A stretch of DNA of 64,000 nucleotides from Clostridiales bacterium (GCA_004556965.1 SFFE01000007.1:1-64000), one strand, 5' to 3'. Counted from the stretch's first letter, positions 17,769 through 27,650 are shown. Numbers and translations are program-made. The notes: generated from the sequence alone by a model not told the origin.

Positions 17769-18983
17769 TCAGGTTCTGTAATCGCCATTGATCTTGACGT
17801 AGTCATACGTCAGGTCGCAGCCCCACGCGGCGGCGCTGCCGCTGCCCGCGCCCACGGTCACGAGAATTTCAATCTCGCTTTCCAGCAGGATCTCCTTCGC
17901 CAGTTCTTCCGAAAACGGCACGCCCGCGCCGTTTTCGCAGACGGTGATCGTGCCCTTGGCAGAGCGGAAGGCCACGCCCACCTGCGTCACGTCCACGTCC
18001 GCGCCGCTGTAGCCGATGGCGCACAGCACGCGTCCCCAGTTGGCGTCCGCGCCGAACATGGCGGCCTTGAGCAGGCTGGAGCAGACGACGCTTTTCGCCA
18101 CGGTCCTGGCCGTGGGCACGTCCTTCGCGCCGGTGACGCGGCATTCCAGCAGCTTCGTCGCGCCCTCGCCGTCCGCTGCGATGCAGCGGCAGAGGTGGAC
18201 GGTCACGGTGTTGAGCGCCTGCATGAACGCGGTGAAGTCCGCGCCCTCGGCGGTGATCTCCGCGTTTCCGGCCATGCCGTTGGCGAGGATGGCGACCATG
18301 TCGTTCGTGGAGGTGTCGCCGTCGATGCTGACCATGTTGAACGTGCTCTGCACGTCGGTCGAGAGCGCTTTTTGGAGCATCCCGGCCGAAATTGCGGCGT
18401 CCGTCGTGAGAAAGACGAGCATCGTCGCCAGATTCGGATGGATCATGCCGCTGCCCTTGGCGATGCCGCCGAGGCGGCAGGTCTTGCCGCCGAGCGTGAA
18501 TTCCACGGCGACCTCCTTTTTCACGGTGTCAGTCGTCATGATGGCCTCGGCCGCGGCTGCGCCGCCGTCTGCCGCCAGCCCGGCTGCGAGCGCCGGGATG
18601 CCGGCTTCGATCGGAGCAATGTCGAGCGGCTGGCCGATCACGCCGGTGGAGGCGACGATCACATTCTCCGGCACGATGCCGAGCGCCGCACCCGTGAGCG
18701 CGCTCATCTGCTCGGCGATCTCGATGCCGTTGGCGTTGCAGGTGTTTGCGTTGCCGCTGTTGCAGACGATGGCCTGCGCCGTGCCGTCGGCAATGTGCCG
18801 CTTCGTGACGGTCAGCGGCGCGCCCTTGACCAGATTTGTGGTGTACACCGCCGCTGCGTGTGCGGGGACGGCGCTTGCGATCAGCGCAAGGTCGCGCTTG
18901 TTGTGGTTCTTGCGGATGCCGCAGTGGACGCCGTTTGCGGTGAAGCCCTTCGCGGCGCACACGCCGCCGGGAATCGTTTTCAT
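17769..18983 (-). CDS. argJ: Bifunctional ornithine/glutamate N-acetyltransferase
   Basis: The 404-residue ArgJ recycles the acetyl group from N-acetylornithine to glutamate, and bifunctional forms also use acetyl-CoA. The autocleavage site is the Ala-Thr bond in NLATMLVFLTTDA, whose threonine becomes the nucleophile of the beta chain. KGSGMIHPN and the C-terminal TYDYVKIN are characteristic. No argA or argE is in the operon, consistent with the cyclic pathway. GGAGGG precedes the ATG and the gene starts 15 bases after argC. Confidence 0.95.
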   Translation of the reverse strand: MKTIPGGVCAAKGFTANGVHCGIRKNHNKRDLALIASAVPAHAAAVYTTNLVKGAPLTVTKRHIADGTAQAIVCNSGNANTCNANGIEIAEQMSALTGAALGIVPENVIVASTGVIGQPLDIAPIEAGIPALAAGLAADGGAAAAEAIMTTDTVKKEVAVEFTLGGKTCRLGGIAKGSGMIHPNLATMLVFLTTDAAISAGMLQKALSTDVQSTFNMVSIDGDTSTNDMVAILANGMAGNAEITAEGADFTAFMQALNTVTVHLCRCIAADGEGATKLLECRVTGAKDVPTARTVAKSVVCSSLLKAAMFGADANWGRVLCAIGYSGADVDVTQVGVAFRSAKGTITVCENGAGVPFSEELAKEILLESEIEILVTVGAGSGSAAAWGCDLTYDYVKINGDYRT

Positions 18984-18998
18984 GAAAAATCCCTCCGT

Positions 18999-19925
18999 TT
19001 AGCCGAGGTCCAGCCCCGTCGTTTCGTCGAGGCCGAGGAGAATGTTCAGGTTCTGGATCGCGGCGCCCGATGCGCCCTTGCCCAGATTGTCAAAGCGCGA
19101 GATGAGCAGAATGCGCTCGTCGTTGCCCGCAACGGCGACCTCCATGTCGTCGCGCCCGGAAAGTGTGTTGGCGGCGAAAAAGCCGCTCTCACCGGCGTCG
19201 GGCGCATAGTGCACGATGCGGCTGCGGTAGCATTCGCGGTACACCGCGCGCACATCGTCCGCCGTGCCGCGCAGGTCCTTGGCGAACACCGGCACCGTGA
19301 CGGCCATGCCGCTGTAATAGTCCGCGACGACGGGGCAGAACACAGGAACGGTTTCCAGCCCCGTGATCTTCGCCATCTCCTTCAGGTGCTTGTGCTGCTG
19401 CGTCAGCCCGTACTGCCGCGGGGAATCGAGCAGCGCGCTGCGCTGCGCGTCCTCGTATTCCGCAATCATCTTTTTCCCGCCGCCGGAATACCCCGTCAGC
19501 GAAAAGCACGTGAGCGCCGTCTCCGGCGGCAGGAGTCCCGCGCGAACGAGCGGCTCCACGAGCACGATAAATCCGCTCGCGTGGCAGCCGGGGTTCGCCA
19601 CGCGCCTAGAGGCAGCGATCTGCTCCCGCCGCCCGGCCAGCTCCGGAAAGCCGTAGGCCCAGCCCGGCGCGGTGCGGTGGGCGGTGGAGGTGTCGATGAT
19701 GGCGACGTGGTCGCTCTCCACAAGGGACACCGCCTCGACCGAGGCCGCGTCCGGCAGGCAGAGAAACGCGACGTCTGCGCTGTTGATCGCGTCTTTGCGC
19801 GCAAGGGGATCCTTGCGCAGCGCATCCGGCAGGGTGATGAGCTGAATATCCGGCCGCTTGGAGAGCCGGTCATAGATCCGCAGCCCGGCGGTGCCGGCGC
19901 TGCCGTCAATAAATACATTCGTCAT
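18999..19925 (-). CDS. argC: N-acetyl-gamma-glutamyl-phosphate reductase, short type
   Basis: This 308-residue NADPH-dependent reductase makes N-acetylglutamate semialdehyde. The nucleotide-binding start is IDGSAGTAGLRI and the catalytic cysteine, about residue 114, is in NPGCHASGF. At 308 residues it is the shorter ArgC type rather than the common 345-residue form. The ATG overlaps the argH stop in an ATGA junction, so the long upstream open frame is not used. Confidence 0.94.
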   Translation of the reverse strand: MTNVFIDGSAGTAGLRIYDRLSKRPDIQLITLPDALRKDPLARKDAINSADVAFLCLPDAASVEAVSLVESDHVAIIDTSTAHRTAPGWAYGFPELAGRREQIAASRRVANPGCHASGFIVLVEPLVRAGLLPPETALTCFSLTGYSGGGKKMIAEYEDAQRSALLDSPRQYGLTQQHKHLKEMAKITGLETVPVFCPVVADYYSGMAVTVPVFAKDLRGTADDVRAVYRECYRSRIVHYAPDAGESGFFAANTLSGRDDMEVAVAGNDERILLISRFDNLGKGASGAAIQNLNILLGLDETTGLDLG

Positions 19926-21298
19926 GATTTCAGGCACGCTTTCACATATGCAATCTGCGCCTCCACGGACTGCACGGACGTGCCGCCCTCGGAGCTGCGC
20001 TTTTCCACGCACGTATTCAGGTCGATCTCCGGGTACAGGTCTTCGTCGAACAGGTCGCTGAACGTCTTGTATTCGTCGAGCGTCAGGGTTTCGAGTACCT
20101 TGCCCTCGGCGATGCACTTGGCCACGATCTGGCCGGAGATCTTGTAGGCGCTGCGGAAGGGCAGCCCCTTTTTCACGAGATAGTCGGCAAGATCGGTCGC
20201 ATTGATGAAACCGGTCTGCGCCGCTTTTTTCATGTTGTCCGTGCGCACGGTCATCGTGGCGATCATCGGCGCGAAGACCTGCAGGCACATCTTCACGGTC
20301 TCCACTGCGTCGAAGATGGCCTCCTTGTCCTCCTGCATGTCCTTGTTGTAGGCCAGCGGCAGACCCTTCAGCGTGGTCAGCAGCGCCATGAGGTCGCCGT
20401 AGACCCGCCCCGTTTTGCCGCGCACCAGCTCCGCCATGTCGGGGTTTTTCTTCTGCGGCATAATGGACGAGCCGGTCGTGTACGCGTCCGAGAGGGACAC
20501 GAACTGGAACTCCCAGCTCGACCAGAGGATCAGCTCCTCCGACAGGCGCGACAGGTGCATCATCAAAATTGCGTAGCCGCTCAGCAGCTCCACGCAGAAG
20601 TCGCGGTCGGACACGCCGTCGAGACTGTTGCGCGCAACGCTGTCAAAGCCGAGCTGTTTGGCCTCCATCCACCGGTCGGTGTCATACGTGGTCCCGGCCA
20701 GCGCGCAGCAGCCGATGGGCGACACGTTCAGGCGCTTCAAGGCGTCCTGCAGCCGGTCGACGTCGCGCAGGAGCATCATGGCGTAGGCCATCAGATGGTG
20801 GCCGAACGTGATGGGCTGCGCGCGCTGCAGATGCGTATACCCCGGCAGGATGGAAGCCTTGTGCGCCTCCGCCTGCGCGGTGATGGCCGCGAGCAGCTCC
20901 TGCACGAGCGCGATGACCTCCTGCGTCTCGCTGCGCAGGTACATGCGCAGGTCGAGCGCGACCTGATCGTTGCGGCTTCTGGCGGTGTGGAGCTTTTTGC
21001 CCACATCGCCCACGCGCTCGGTCAACACCTGCTCGACGAACATGTGAATGTCCTCGCAGGCCATGTCGAATTCCAGCGCGCCGGAATTCAGATCGTCCAG
21101 AATCCCCTGCAGCGCGTCGATGAGCGTCGCCGCGTCCTGCTGTGAAATGATGCCCTTTGCGCCGAGCATCGCCGCGTGCGCCATGCTGCCCTCGATATCC
21201 TGCCGGTACATTTTACAGTCAAACCGGATGGACGAGTTGAAATCATCCGCGACCGGATCGGTTACGCCGGCGGTCCTGCCGGCCCATAGCTTTGCCAT
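19922..21298 (-). CDS. argH: Argininosuccinate lyase
   Basis: The 458-residue fumarase-superfamily lyase splits argininosuccinate to arginine and fumarate. The signature GSSIMPQKKNPD carries the catalytic serine loop, with TARSRNDQVALDLR and PGYTHLQRAQPI completing the active site. GAGGGG lies upstream of the ATG. It follows argG after an 87-base spacer containing a hairpin and overlaps argC. Confidence 0.97.
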   Translation of the reverse strand: MAKLWAGRTAGVTDPVADDFNSSIRFDCKMYRQDIEGSMAHAAMLGAKGIISQQDAATLIDALQGILDDLNSGALEFDMACEDIHMFVEQVLTERVGDVGKKLHTARSRNDQVALDLRMYLRSETQEVIALVQELLAAITAQAEAHKASILPGYTHLQRAQPITFGHHLMAYAMMLLRDVDRLQDALKRLNVSPIGCCALAGTTYDTDRWMEAKQLGFDSVARNSLDGVSDRDFCVELLSGYAILMMHLSRLSEELILWSSWEFQFVSLSDAYTTGSSIMPQKKNPDMAELVRGKTGRVYGDLMALLTTLKGLPLAYNKDMQEDKEAIFDAVETVKMCLQVFAPMIATMTVRTDNMKKAAQTGFINATDLADYLVKKGLPFRSAYKISGQIVAKCIAEGKVLETLTLDEYKTFSDLFDEDLYPEIDLNTCVEKRSSEGGTSVQSVEAQIAYVKACLKS

Positions 21299-21322
21299 AG
21301 GTATATCCCCTCAATAGTCCAT

Positions 21323-21351
21323 ATCCTGCACGAAATTTCTCCGTGCAGGAT
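21323..21351 (-). promoter_or_regulatory. Hairpin in argG-argH spacer
   Basis: A 10-bp stem ATCCTGCACG/CGTGCAGGAT with a 9-base loop stands alone between argG and argH. No T-run follows on the minus strand, so it may set mRNA stability or partial termination rather than end the transcript. Confidence 0.5.
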
Positions 21352-21385
21352 AGTTGAATTTTGTTTGTGACGTTTGCCAAACGAC

Positions 21386-22600
<1,215 letters not shown>

Positions 22601-22615
22601 GGTGGGCGACCTCCA

Positions 22616-22671
22616 TAAATAATTATTCATCACTGTGTGCATATTATTCACCTTTTGACCGAAAATGTCAA
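22616..22671 (-). promoter_or_regulatory. Arginine operon promoter with two ARG-box-like operators
   Basis: On the minus strand TTGACA (22666-22671), 17 bases, AATAAT (22643-22648) form a strong promoter. TGAATAATATGCA (22638-22650) covers the -10 box and TGAATAATTATTTA (22616-22629) lies just downstream; both resemble the ArgR/AhrC consensus TGNATWWWWATNCA, the second in 13 of 14 positions. Their placement predicts repression by ArgR with arginine. No argR gene is in the window. Confidence 0.7.
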
Positions 22672-22711
22672 GCAAAACCGGGGAAAATCCTGTATAAATA
22701 TCGTTAAATTT

Positions 22712-22749
22712 TTCGGCCGCTTTTCGTGATTATGCACATAGCGGCCGAA
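22712..22749. other. Inverted repeat in nadE-argG spacer
   Basis: TTCGGCCGCT (22712-22721) and AGCGGCCGAA (22740-22749) are perfect 10-base arms around an 18-base loop. The role is unknown. Confidence 0.5.
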
Positions 22750-22780
22750 TTTCCGTGTATATATTCACTTTTAAATGAAT

Positions 22781-22816
22781 ATTCCGCTGGATGCAAGCAA
22801 TTGCATCCAGCGGAAT
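22781..22816 (-). terminator. Terminator of nadE
   Basis: A perfect 16-bp stem ATTCCGCTGGATGCAA/TTGCATCCAGCGGAAT closes a 4-base loop 14 bases after the nadE stop. The following T-tract on the minus strand (ATTCATTT) is imperfect. Confidence 0.75.
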
Positions 22817-22829
22817 CGAACAGCTTCTG

Positions 22830-24770
22830 TTATTGCTTCAGCGCTGCAATTTCATCCAGCCACATCCGGCTCGACGCGTCCGATGGCATGCGCCAGTCGC
22901 CGCGCGGGGAGAGCGTGACCGTGCCGACCTTGACGCTGTCCGGCAGACAGGAGCGCTTGAACTGCTGCGCAAAGAACCGGCGCGTGAACACCTCCAGCCA
23001 GTGCAGGATCGTCGCGTCGTCGTAAAGCCCGGCGAACGCGAGCTTTGCCAGCCGGTAGAGCTTGCGCGGGCGCGCGCCGTAGCGCAGCATATAGTACAGG
23101 AAGAAATCGTGCAGCTCGTACGGGCCGACGAGATCCTCCGTCTTCTGCGTCATCTCGCCGCTCGCGGACGCGGGCAGCAGCTCCGGCGACACGGGCGTCG
23201 CCAGAATGTCCTCCAGCACCTCGGCCAGCTCCAGCCCGGCACTGTGCGCCTCGTAGCGGATGATATAGCGCACGAGTGTCTTCGGGATGGAGGCGTTTAC
23301 GCCGTACATGCTCATGTGGTCGCCGTTGTAGGTTGCCCAGCCGAGCGCAAGCTCGGAGAGGTCGCCGGTGCCGACGACGATGCCGCCGGTTTCGTTTGCG
23401 ATGTCCATGAGCACCTGCGTGCGCTCGCGCGCCTGACAGTTTTCATACGTCACGTCCGTGACGGCCTCGTCATGGCCGATGTCGGCAAAGTGGCTGCGCA
23501 CCGAGGCGGTGATGTCCACCGTGCGCACCGTCACGCCCAGCAGCTCGCACAGGCGCACGGCGTTCGACTTTGTGCGCTGCGTGGTGCCGAAGCATGGCAT
23601 TGTCACGGCGACGATGTCCCGGCGCGCTCGGCCGAGCATGTCCATCGCGCGCACCATGACGAGCAGGGCGAGCGTGCTGTCCAGCCCGCCGGAGATGCCG
23701 ACGACCACCGTTTTGCAGCGCGTGTGCGCGATGCGCTTTTTCAGCCCATACGACTGCATCTGGAGGATCATCTCCGCGCGCTCGGCGAGGATGGCGCCGT
23801 CCGCCGGGACGAACGGGTGCTTGGCAAATTTCCGCGACAGCGGCGTTTCGCGCACCGGCTGGTCGAAGACCACCGTGCGGCACGGCGCGCTGCCAGACGC
23901 GTCGAAGCTCGTGTTGCGGTGCCGTTCGCTGCGCAGGTGGAACAGGTCAAGCTCCGTTATGAGCAGGTCGTCCTCCGGCGCAAAGGGCTTCTTCTCCGCC
24001 AGCAGCGCGCCGTTTTCGCTGATGAGATGGTGCGCGGAAAAGACCATATCCTGCGTGGACTCCTCCGGCGCCGCGTTGGCGTACACATAGCCGCACACCA
24101 GCCGCGCTGCCGTGGCGCAGATCAGCATCCGGCGGTACTCCGCCTTGCCGATCACCTCGTCGGACGCGGAGGCATTCGCGATCACGGTCGCCCCGGCGAG
24201 ACACAGCCGCTTCGACGGCGTCTCCGTTGCCCAGACGTCCTCGCACAGCTCTACGCCGAGACAGAAATCGTCCATCCCCGCGCAGCGGAACACCAGATCC
24301 GTGCCGAACGGAACGGTCTCGCCGCCGAACGGGATCTCTGCTGCGCCGTTGTAGCGCGCGCCGGAGGTGAACTGGCGCTTTTCGTAAAACTCGCCGTAGT
24401 TCGGCAGCCACGTCTTCGGCACAACGCCGAGCACGCGCCCGTCGTGCAGCACCGCCGCGCAGTTATACAGCTTTCCCTGCAGCCGCAGCGGGAAGCCCAC
24501 CACGACCACCGGGTATTTGTCCTTCGTGTAGTCGCGCAGCGCGAGCACCTGCTCCTCCGCCGCGCGCAGCAGCAGGTCGGAATAAAACAGGTCGCCGCAG
24601 GTATAGCCCGTCACGCACAGCTCCGGCAGCACCAGCAGATTCACCTGCTTCGCCTGGGCCTGGTCGATCCGCGCGCGGATCTTCTGCGCATTGTCCACCG
24701 CGTCCGCCACCGTGACCGCCACGGAGGCCGCCGCAACTCTGATAAAACCGTCCTGCATATGCTTCGCCAT
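22830..24770 (-). CDS. nadE: Glutamine-dependent NAD+ synthetase
   Basis: A 646-residue two-domain enzyme that amidates nicotinic acid adenine dinucleotide (NaAD) to NAD. The N-terminal nitrilase domain provides the glutaminase triad: glutamate in LVLPELCVTGY, lysine in VPKTWLPNYGEF and cysteine in GVELCEDVW. The C-terminal synthetase domain has the PP-loop VVGISGGLDSTL, GTGDLSELALGWATYNGD and a C-terminal conserved tail. The start is uncertain because AAAAAAGG touches the ATG at 24770; an ATG at 24758 is an alternative. It lies 69 bases after larC on the same strand. Confidence 0.95.
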   Translation of the reverse strand: MAKHMQDGFIRVAAASVAVTVADAVDNAQKIRARIDQAQAKQVNLLVLPELCVTGYTCGDLFYSDLLLRAAEEQVLALRDYTKDKYPVVVVGFPLRLQGKLYNCAAVLHDGRVLGVVPKTWLPNYGEFYEKRQFTSGARYNGAAEIPFGGETVPFGTDLVFRCAGMDDFCLGVELCEDVWATETPSKRLCLAGATVIANASASDEVIGKAEYRRMLICATAARLVCGYVYANAAPEESTQDMVFSAHHLISENGALLAEKKPFAPEDDLLITELDLFHLRSERHRNTSFDASGSAPCRTVVFDQPVRETPLSRKFAKHPFVPADGAILAERAEMILQMQSYGLKKRIAHTRCKTVVVGISGGLDSTLALLVMVRAMDMLGRARRDIVAVTMPCFGTTQRTKSNAVRLCELLGVTVRTVDITASVRSHFADIGHDEAVTDVTYENCQARERTQVLMDIANETGGIVVGTGDLSELALGWATYNGDHMSMYGVNASIPKTLVRYIIRYEAHSAGLELAEVLEDILATPVSPELLPASASGEMTQKTEDLVGPYELHDFFLYYMLRYGARPRKLYRLAKLAFAGLYDDATILHWLEVFTRRFFAQQFKRSCLPDSVKVGTVTLSPRGDWRMPSDASSRMWLDEIAALKQ

Positions 24771-24839
24771 CCTTTTTTCAATTACATAATCAGTATACCC
24801 CGGATCGGTGCGCTCATCGCACGCGCCGCCGTGAAAAAA

Positions 24840-26003
24840 TCAAATCAGACCGGTCAGGCTGCGCGCCTCGTCGAGCGTCAGCCCGTTTTCCGACGCGATG
24901 TGCGCCAGATCGTCATACTCCGCCTTGCTGCGCTGTACGCCGTAGCCCGCGGATGTTTTTATGCGCACGGGTCCGTAGGGCGTTTCCACTGTGCCGGTTT
25001 CGCGCCGGAGCACATAGCGGCGGCACACCGTCTCGCGGATGCCGATCGTGCTTGTGTGGCGGAACATCAGCCGCACCATTCGGTCGCGCTGCTCCGGGCG
25101 GCACAGGCACGTGAGCCGGATGCCGGGGCGGTTTTTCTTCATGCCCACCGCCTCGGTGAACACCTCCGGCGCGCCCGCGTCCAGCAGCGTCTGCATGGCG
25201 AAGCCCACAGCCTCCGGCGTCATGTCGTCCACGTTGCAGGTAAGCTCAATGATGCCGTCGCCATCCTCCGCGTCGCCGAGCAGCGCGCGCACGCAGTTGG
25301 CGCGGCCGAAGTCCCGGCTCCCCACGCCGTAGCCCACGGCGGAAACCGTCATGGCCGGCATTTGGCCGAAATCCTGCACGAAGCGCTTCAAAAGCGCCGC
25401 GCCCGTCGGCGTGCAAAGCTCCGCCTCGATCTCGCCCGCACAGACGGGGATGCCCTCCAGCAGCGCGGCGGTCGATGGAGCGGGCACGGGCAGCACCCCG
25501 TGCGCGCAGCGTACCGTGCCGAAGCCCGTACACACCGGGGACGCCGTGATGCGCTTCGGCGCCAGCTCGTGCAGCAGCAGGCAGCAGGTGACGATATCCG
25601 TCACCGCATCGAGCGTGCCCAGCTCGTGAAAGTGGATGTTTTCCACCGTACAGCCGTGCACGCGGCTCTCCGCCTGCGCCAGCAGGGCGTAGACGGCCTT
25701 CGCGTCCGTCTTCACCGGCTCCGGCAGGGCAAGCGCGTCGATCAGCGCCGCGATGTCGCGCACCGCGCCACCGTGGTGGTGATGGATGTCCTGCGTCTCC
25801 TCTGCACCGTATACCGTGACGGCGTAGTGCGTTCCCGCGACGCCGCAGGTCTGCGTTTGCTCCGCCGCGACGCGCACGCCCGGCAGGCCGAGCGCGTTGA
25901 TCCGGTCGATGACCGCCTGCGGATGTGGGTGCAGCTCCAAAAGCGCGGCGCAGAGCATATCGCCCGCCGCGCCCATGCCGCAGTCCAGATACAGCTGCTT
26001 CAC
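24840..26003 (-). CDS. larC: Nickel-pincer cofactor biosynthesis protein LarC, single frame
   Basis: LarC inserts nickel into the pyridinium dithiocarboxylate mononucleotide cofactor of lactate racemase and related enzymes. The 387-residue product begins KQLYLDCGMGAAGDM and has a histidine run DIHHHHGG that fits metal handling, followed by ENIHFHELGTLD and the C-terminal LarC2 half with CNVDDMTPE. In lactobacilli LarC needs a programmed frameshift; here both halves are in one frame. Translation starts at a GTG with GGGAGG 6 bases upstream, overlapping the larB stop by four bases. Confidence 0.93.
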   Translation of the reverse strand: MKQLYLDCGMGAAGDMLCAALLELHPHPQAVIDRINALGLPGVRVAAEQTQTCGVAGTHYAVTVYGAEETQDIHHHHGGAVRDIAALIDALALPEPVKTDAKAVYALLAQAESRVHGCTVENIHFHELGTLDAVTDIVTCCLLLHELAPKRITASPVCTGFGTVRCAHGVLPVPAPSTAALLEGIPVCAGEIEAELCTPTGAALLKRFVQDFGQMPAMTVSAVGYGVGSRDFGRANCVRALLGDAEDGDGIIELTCNVDDMTPEAVGFAMQTLLDAGAPEVFTEAVGMKKNRPGIRLTCLCRPEQRDRMVRLMFRHTSTIGIRETVCRRYVLRRETGTVETPYGPVRIKTSAGYGVQRSKAEYDDLAHIASENGLTLDEARSLTGLI

Positions 26004-26758
26004 GGCTTACCTCCCAAGTGGTTGATCATGCTGGCGAGATACCCGCCGCCGAAGCCATTGTCGATATTCACGACGGACACGCCGCTGGCGCAGGAGTTGA
26101 GCATGCTCAGCAGCGCTGCGACGCCGCCGAAGGACGCACCGTAGCCCACGCTCGTGGGCACCGCAATGACCGGGCAGTCGGCCAGACCGCCGATCACGCT
26201 CGGCAGCGCGCCCTCCATGCCCGCGACCGCCACGATGGCGCGCGCGGACATAATGGTCTCCATGTGCGCGAGCAGCCGGTGTACGCCGGACACGCCCACG
26301 TCAAACAGCCGCACCACGCGGTTGCCGAGCGCTTCCGCTGTGAGCGCGGCCTCCTCCGCAATGGGGATGTCGCTTGTGCCGCCGGTGGCGACGACGATGG
26401 TGCCGTCCCCGTCCGGCTCCGGCAGTTCGCCGATGATGCCGACGCGCGCGGCCGGCTCATATCGCAGCGGGTGCACCTTTGCGATCGCCTCCGCCGTCTC
26501 CGGCCCGATGCGGGTGATGAGGATCGTTTTCTGATGCCGCTCGCGCATGGCGTTTGCGATGCCGATGATCTGCTTGTCGGTCTTGCCCGCGCCGTAGATC
26601 ACCTCGGCCACACCCTGCCGCACGCCGCGGTGGTGATCCACCTTGGCAAAGCCGAGATCCTGAAACGGCTCCATTTTGAGCTGGAGCACCGCGTCCGCCG
26701 GGGTTATTTCCCCCATGCGCACCTGCTCCAGCAGGTGTAAAATTTCGGTTTGGTTCAT
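26000..26758 (-). CDS. larB: Nickel-pincer cofactor biosynthesis protein LarB
   Basis: LarB carboxylates the pyridinium ring of NaAD and hydrolyses its phosphoanhydride. The 252-residue protein has an N-terminal helical part followed by a PurE-like AIR-carboxylase fold with VVATGGTSDIP, VAGMEGALPSVI, VPTSVGYGASFGG and the C-terminal NIDNGFGGG motif. The start has AAGGAGG 9 bases upstream. It is coupled to larC and preceded by a Crp/Fnr gene. No larA or larE is in the window. Confidence 0.93.
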   Translation of the reverse strand: MNQTEILHLLEQVRMGEITPADAVLQLKMEPFQDLGFAKVDHHRGVRQGVAEVIYGAGKTDKQIIGIANAMRERHQKTILITRIGPETAEAIAKVHPLRYEPAARVGIIGELPEPDGDGTIVVATGGTSDIPIAEEAALTAEALGNRVVRLFDVGVSGVHRLLAHMETIMSARAIVAVAGMEGALPSVIGGLADCPVIAVPTSVGYGASFGGVAALLSMLNSCASGVSVVNIDNGFGGGYLASMINHLGGKP

Positions 26759-26792
26759 TGAAAAATGCCTCCTTGTGGGGTGTGCTGCGGCG

Positions 26793-27518
26793 TCAGAGCG
26801 CCGCAAGCTCCTCCAGCTTCTGCAAATCCAGAATTTCCACCTGCCGCCGTCCGGTGCGCAGCACGCCCGTCTCCTGCATGCGGTTGAGCGTGCGCGTGGC
26901 CACCTCGCGGGAGGTGCCGGTGGCGCTGGCGATCATCTCGTGCGTCACTTCCACAACGTGCCCGTCGCCGCTGCCGGCGCGCGCGCGCTCCAGCAGAATG
27001 CGCGCCACGCGCGATTTGAGCGGCAGAAACGCGAAACCGTAAAACGCGTTGACGACCTCCTGCACGCAGTCGGCGGTGACGTTCATATACATGCTCTGGA
27101 TTATGGGAGTCTCCTGCGTTGCGGTACACAGATCCGCCTTGGAAATATAGGCGAGCACGCTGTCCTGCTCGGCCTGAAACACCGGGATGATGTTCTCCGG
27201 CTTGTTTTCGTACATCTCCAGAATGATACCGGTCTGTCCCTTGTACCGGTGGTAAATGGTCGCCTCATGCCCGGAGGGGGAGATCATATAAATGCGGATC
27301 GCGCCCTCATAGACATAGTACATGCCGCCGTTGCAGATCTGGTGGAAGTAGATGTTCTCCCCTGCGTGAAATTCACGCGGCTTGCAGTAGTGGGCGAGAC
27401 GGGTTTGCTGCTCCGGCGTAAGCGCAGACCAGAACGGGAAGAATAAACCGTAGTCGCACTCATATTCCTCCGGAACCATGCCGGTGCTGATCGTGGGATC
27501 CAGAAACTTCGCGTCCAT
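26793..27518 (-). CDS. Crp/Fnr-family regulator, candidate LarR-type regulator of larBC
   Basis: The 241-residue protein has a cNMP-like barrel with AGENIYFHQICNGGMYYVY and a winged helix whose recognition helix is in TGTSREVATRTLNRM. In lactobacilli the lar genes are controlled by the Crp/Fnr protein LarR, and here the gene is 34 bases before larB on the same strand, so the same role is likely but inferred. It shares a PFWxAL-type N-terminal region with the regulator at 32784. AGGAGG precedes the ATG. Confidence 0.85.
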   Translation of the reverse strand: MDAKFLDPTISTGMVPEEYECDYGLFFPFWSALTPEQQTRLAHYCKPREFHAGENIYFHQICNGGMYYVYEGAIRIYMISPSGHEATIYHRYKGQTGIILEMYENKPENIIPVFQAEQDSVLAYISKADLCTATQETPIIQSMYMNVTADCVQEVVNAFYGFAFLPLKSRVARILLERARAGSGDGHVVEVTHEMIASATGTSREVATRTLNRMQETGVLRTGRRQVEILDLQKLEELAAL

Positions 27519-27554
27519 GGGCGCCCTCCTGTTTCGCTGCAGAGCAGCAGTGTG

Positions 27555-27571
27555 ATGTTCGTCACGAACAT
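27555..27571. promoter_or_regulatory. 17-bp operator-like palindrome upstream of the Crp/Fnr-larBC unit
   Basis: ATGTTCGT-C-ACGAACAT is a perfect dyad with 8-base arms, located just downstream of the predicted -10 and before the regulator start, where autoregulation would be expected. Confidence 0.55.
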
Positions 27572-27578
27572 GATACAC

Positions 27579-27606
27579 ATTATACACAAAAAAACGCAAA
27601 AGTCTA
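27579..27606 (-). promoter_or_regulatory. Promoter of Crp/Fnr-larBC unit
   Basis: Minus-strand TAGACT (27601-27606), 16-base spacer and a perfect TATAAT (27579-27584). Confidence 0.55.
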
Positions 27607-27650
27607 CGCCGCGCGTGAAAAATGTCGCCGCGTTCGGCGCGGTTATGGGG

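Noticed and set aside
17715..20147. 810-codon plus-strand open frame opposite argJ-argC
   Set aside because: Spans two real genes on the other strand and has shadow composition.
22756..22767. Third possible ARG box, TGTATATATTCA
   Set aside because: The half-sites are spaced by 2 instead of 4 bases and it is upstream of the -35.
24840..26003. Programmed frameshift expected in larC
   Set aside because: Both LarC halves are in one frame here.
22791..26144. Very long plus-strand open frame (over 1100 codons) opposite nadE and larC-larB
   Set aside because: The reading is histidine/arginine/alanine-rich without domains and mirrors codon bias of the minus-strand genes; no ribosome site.
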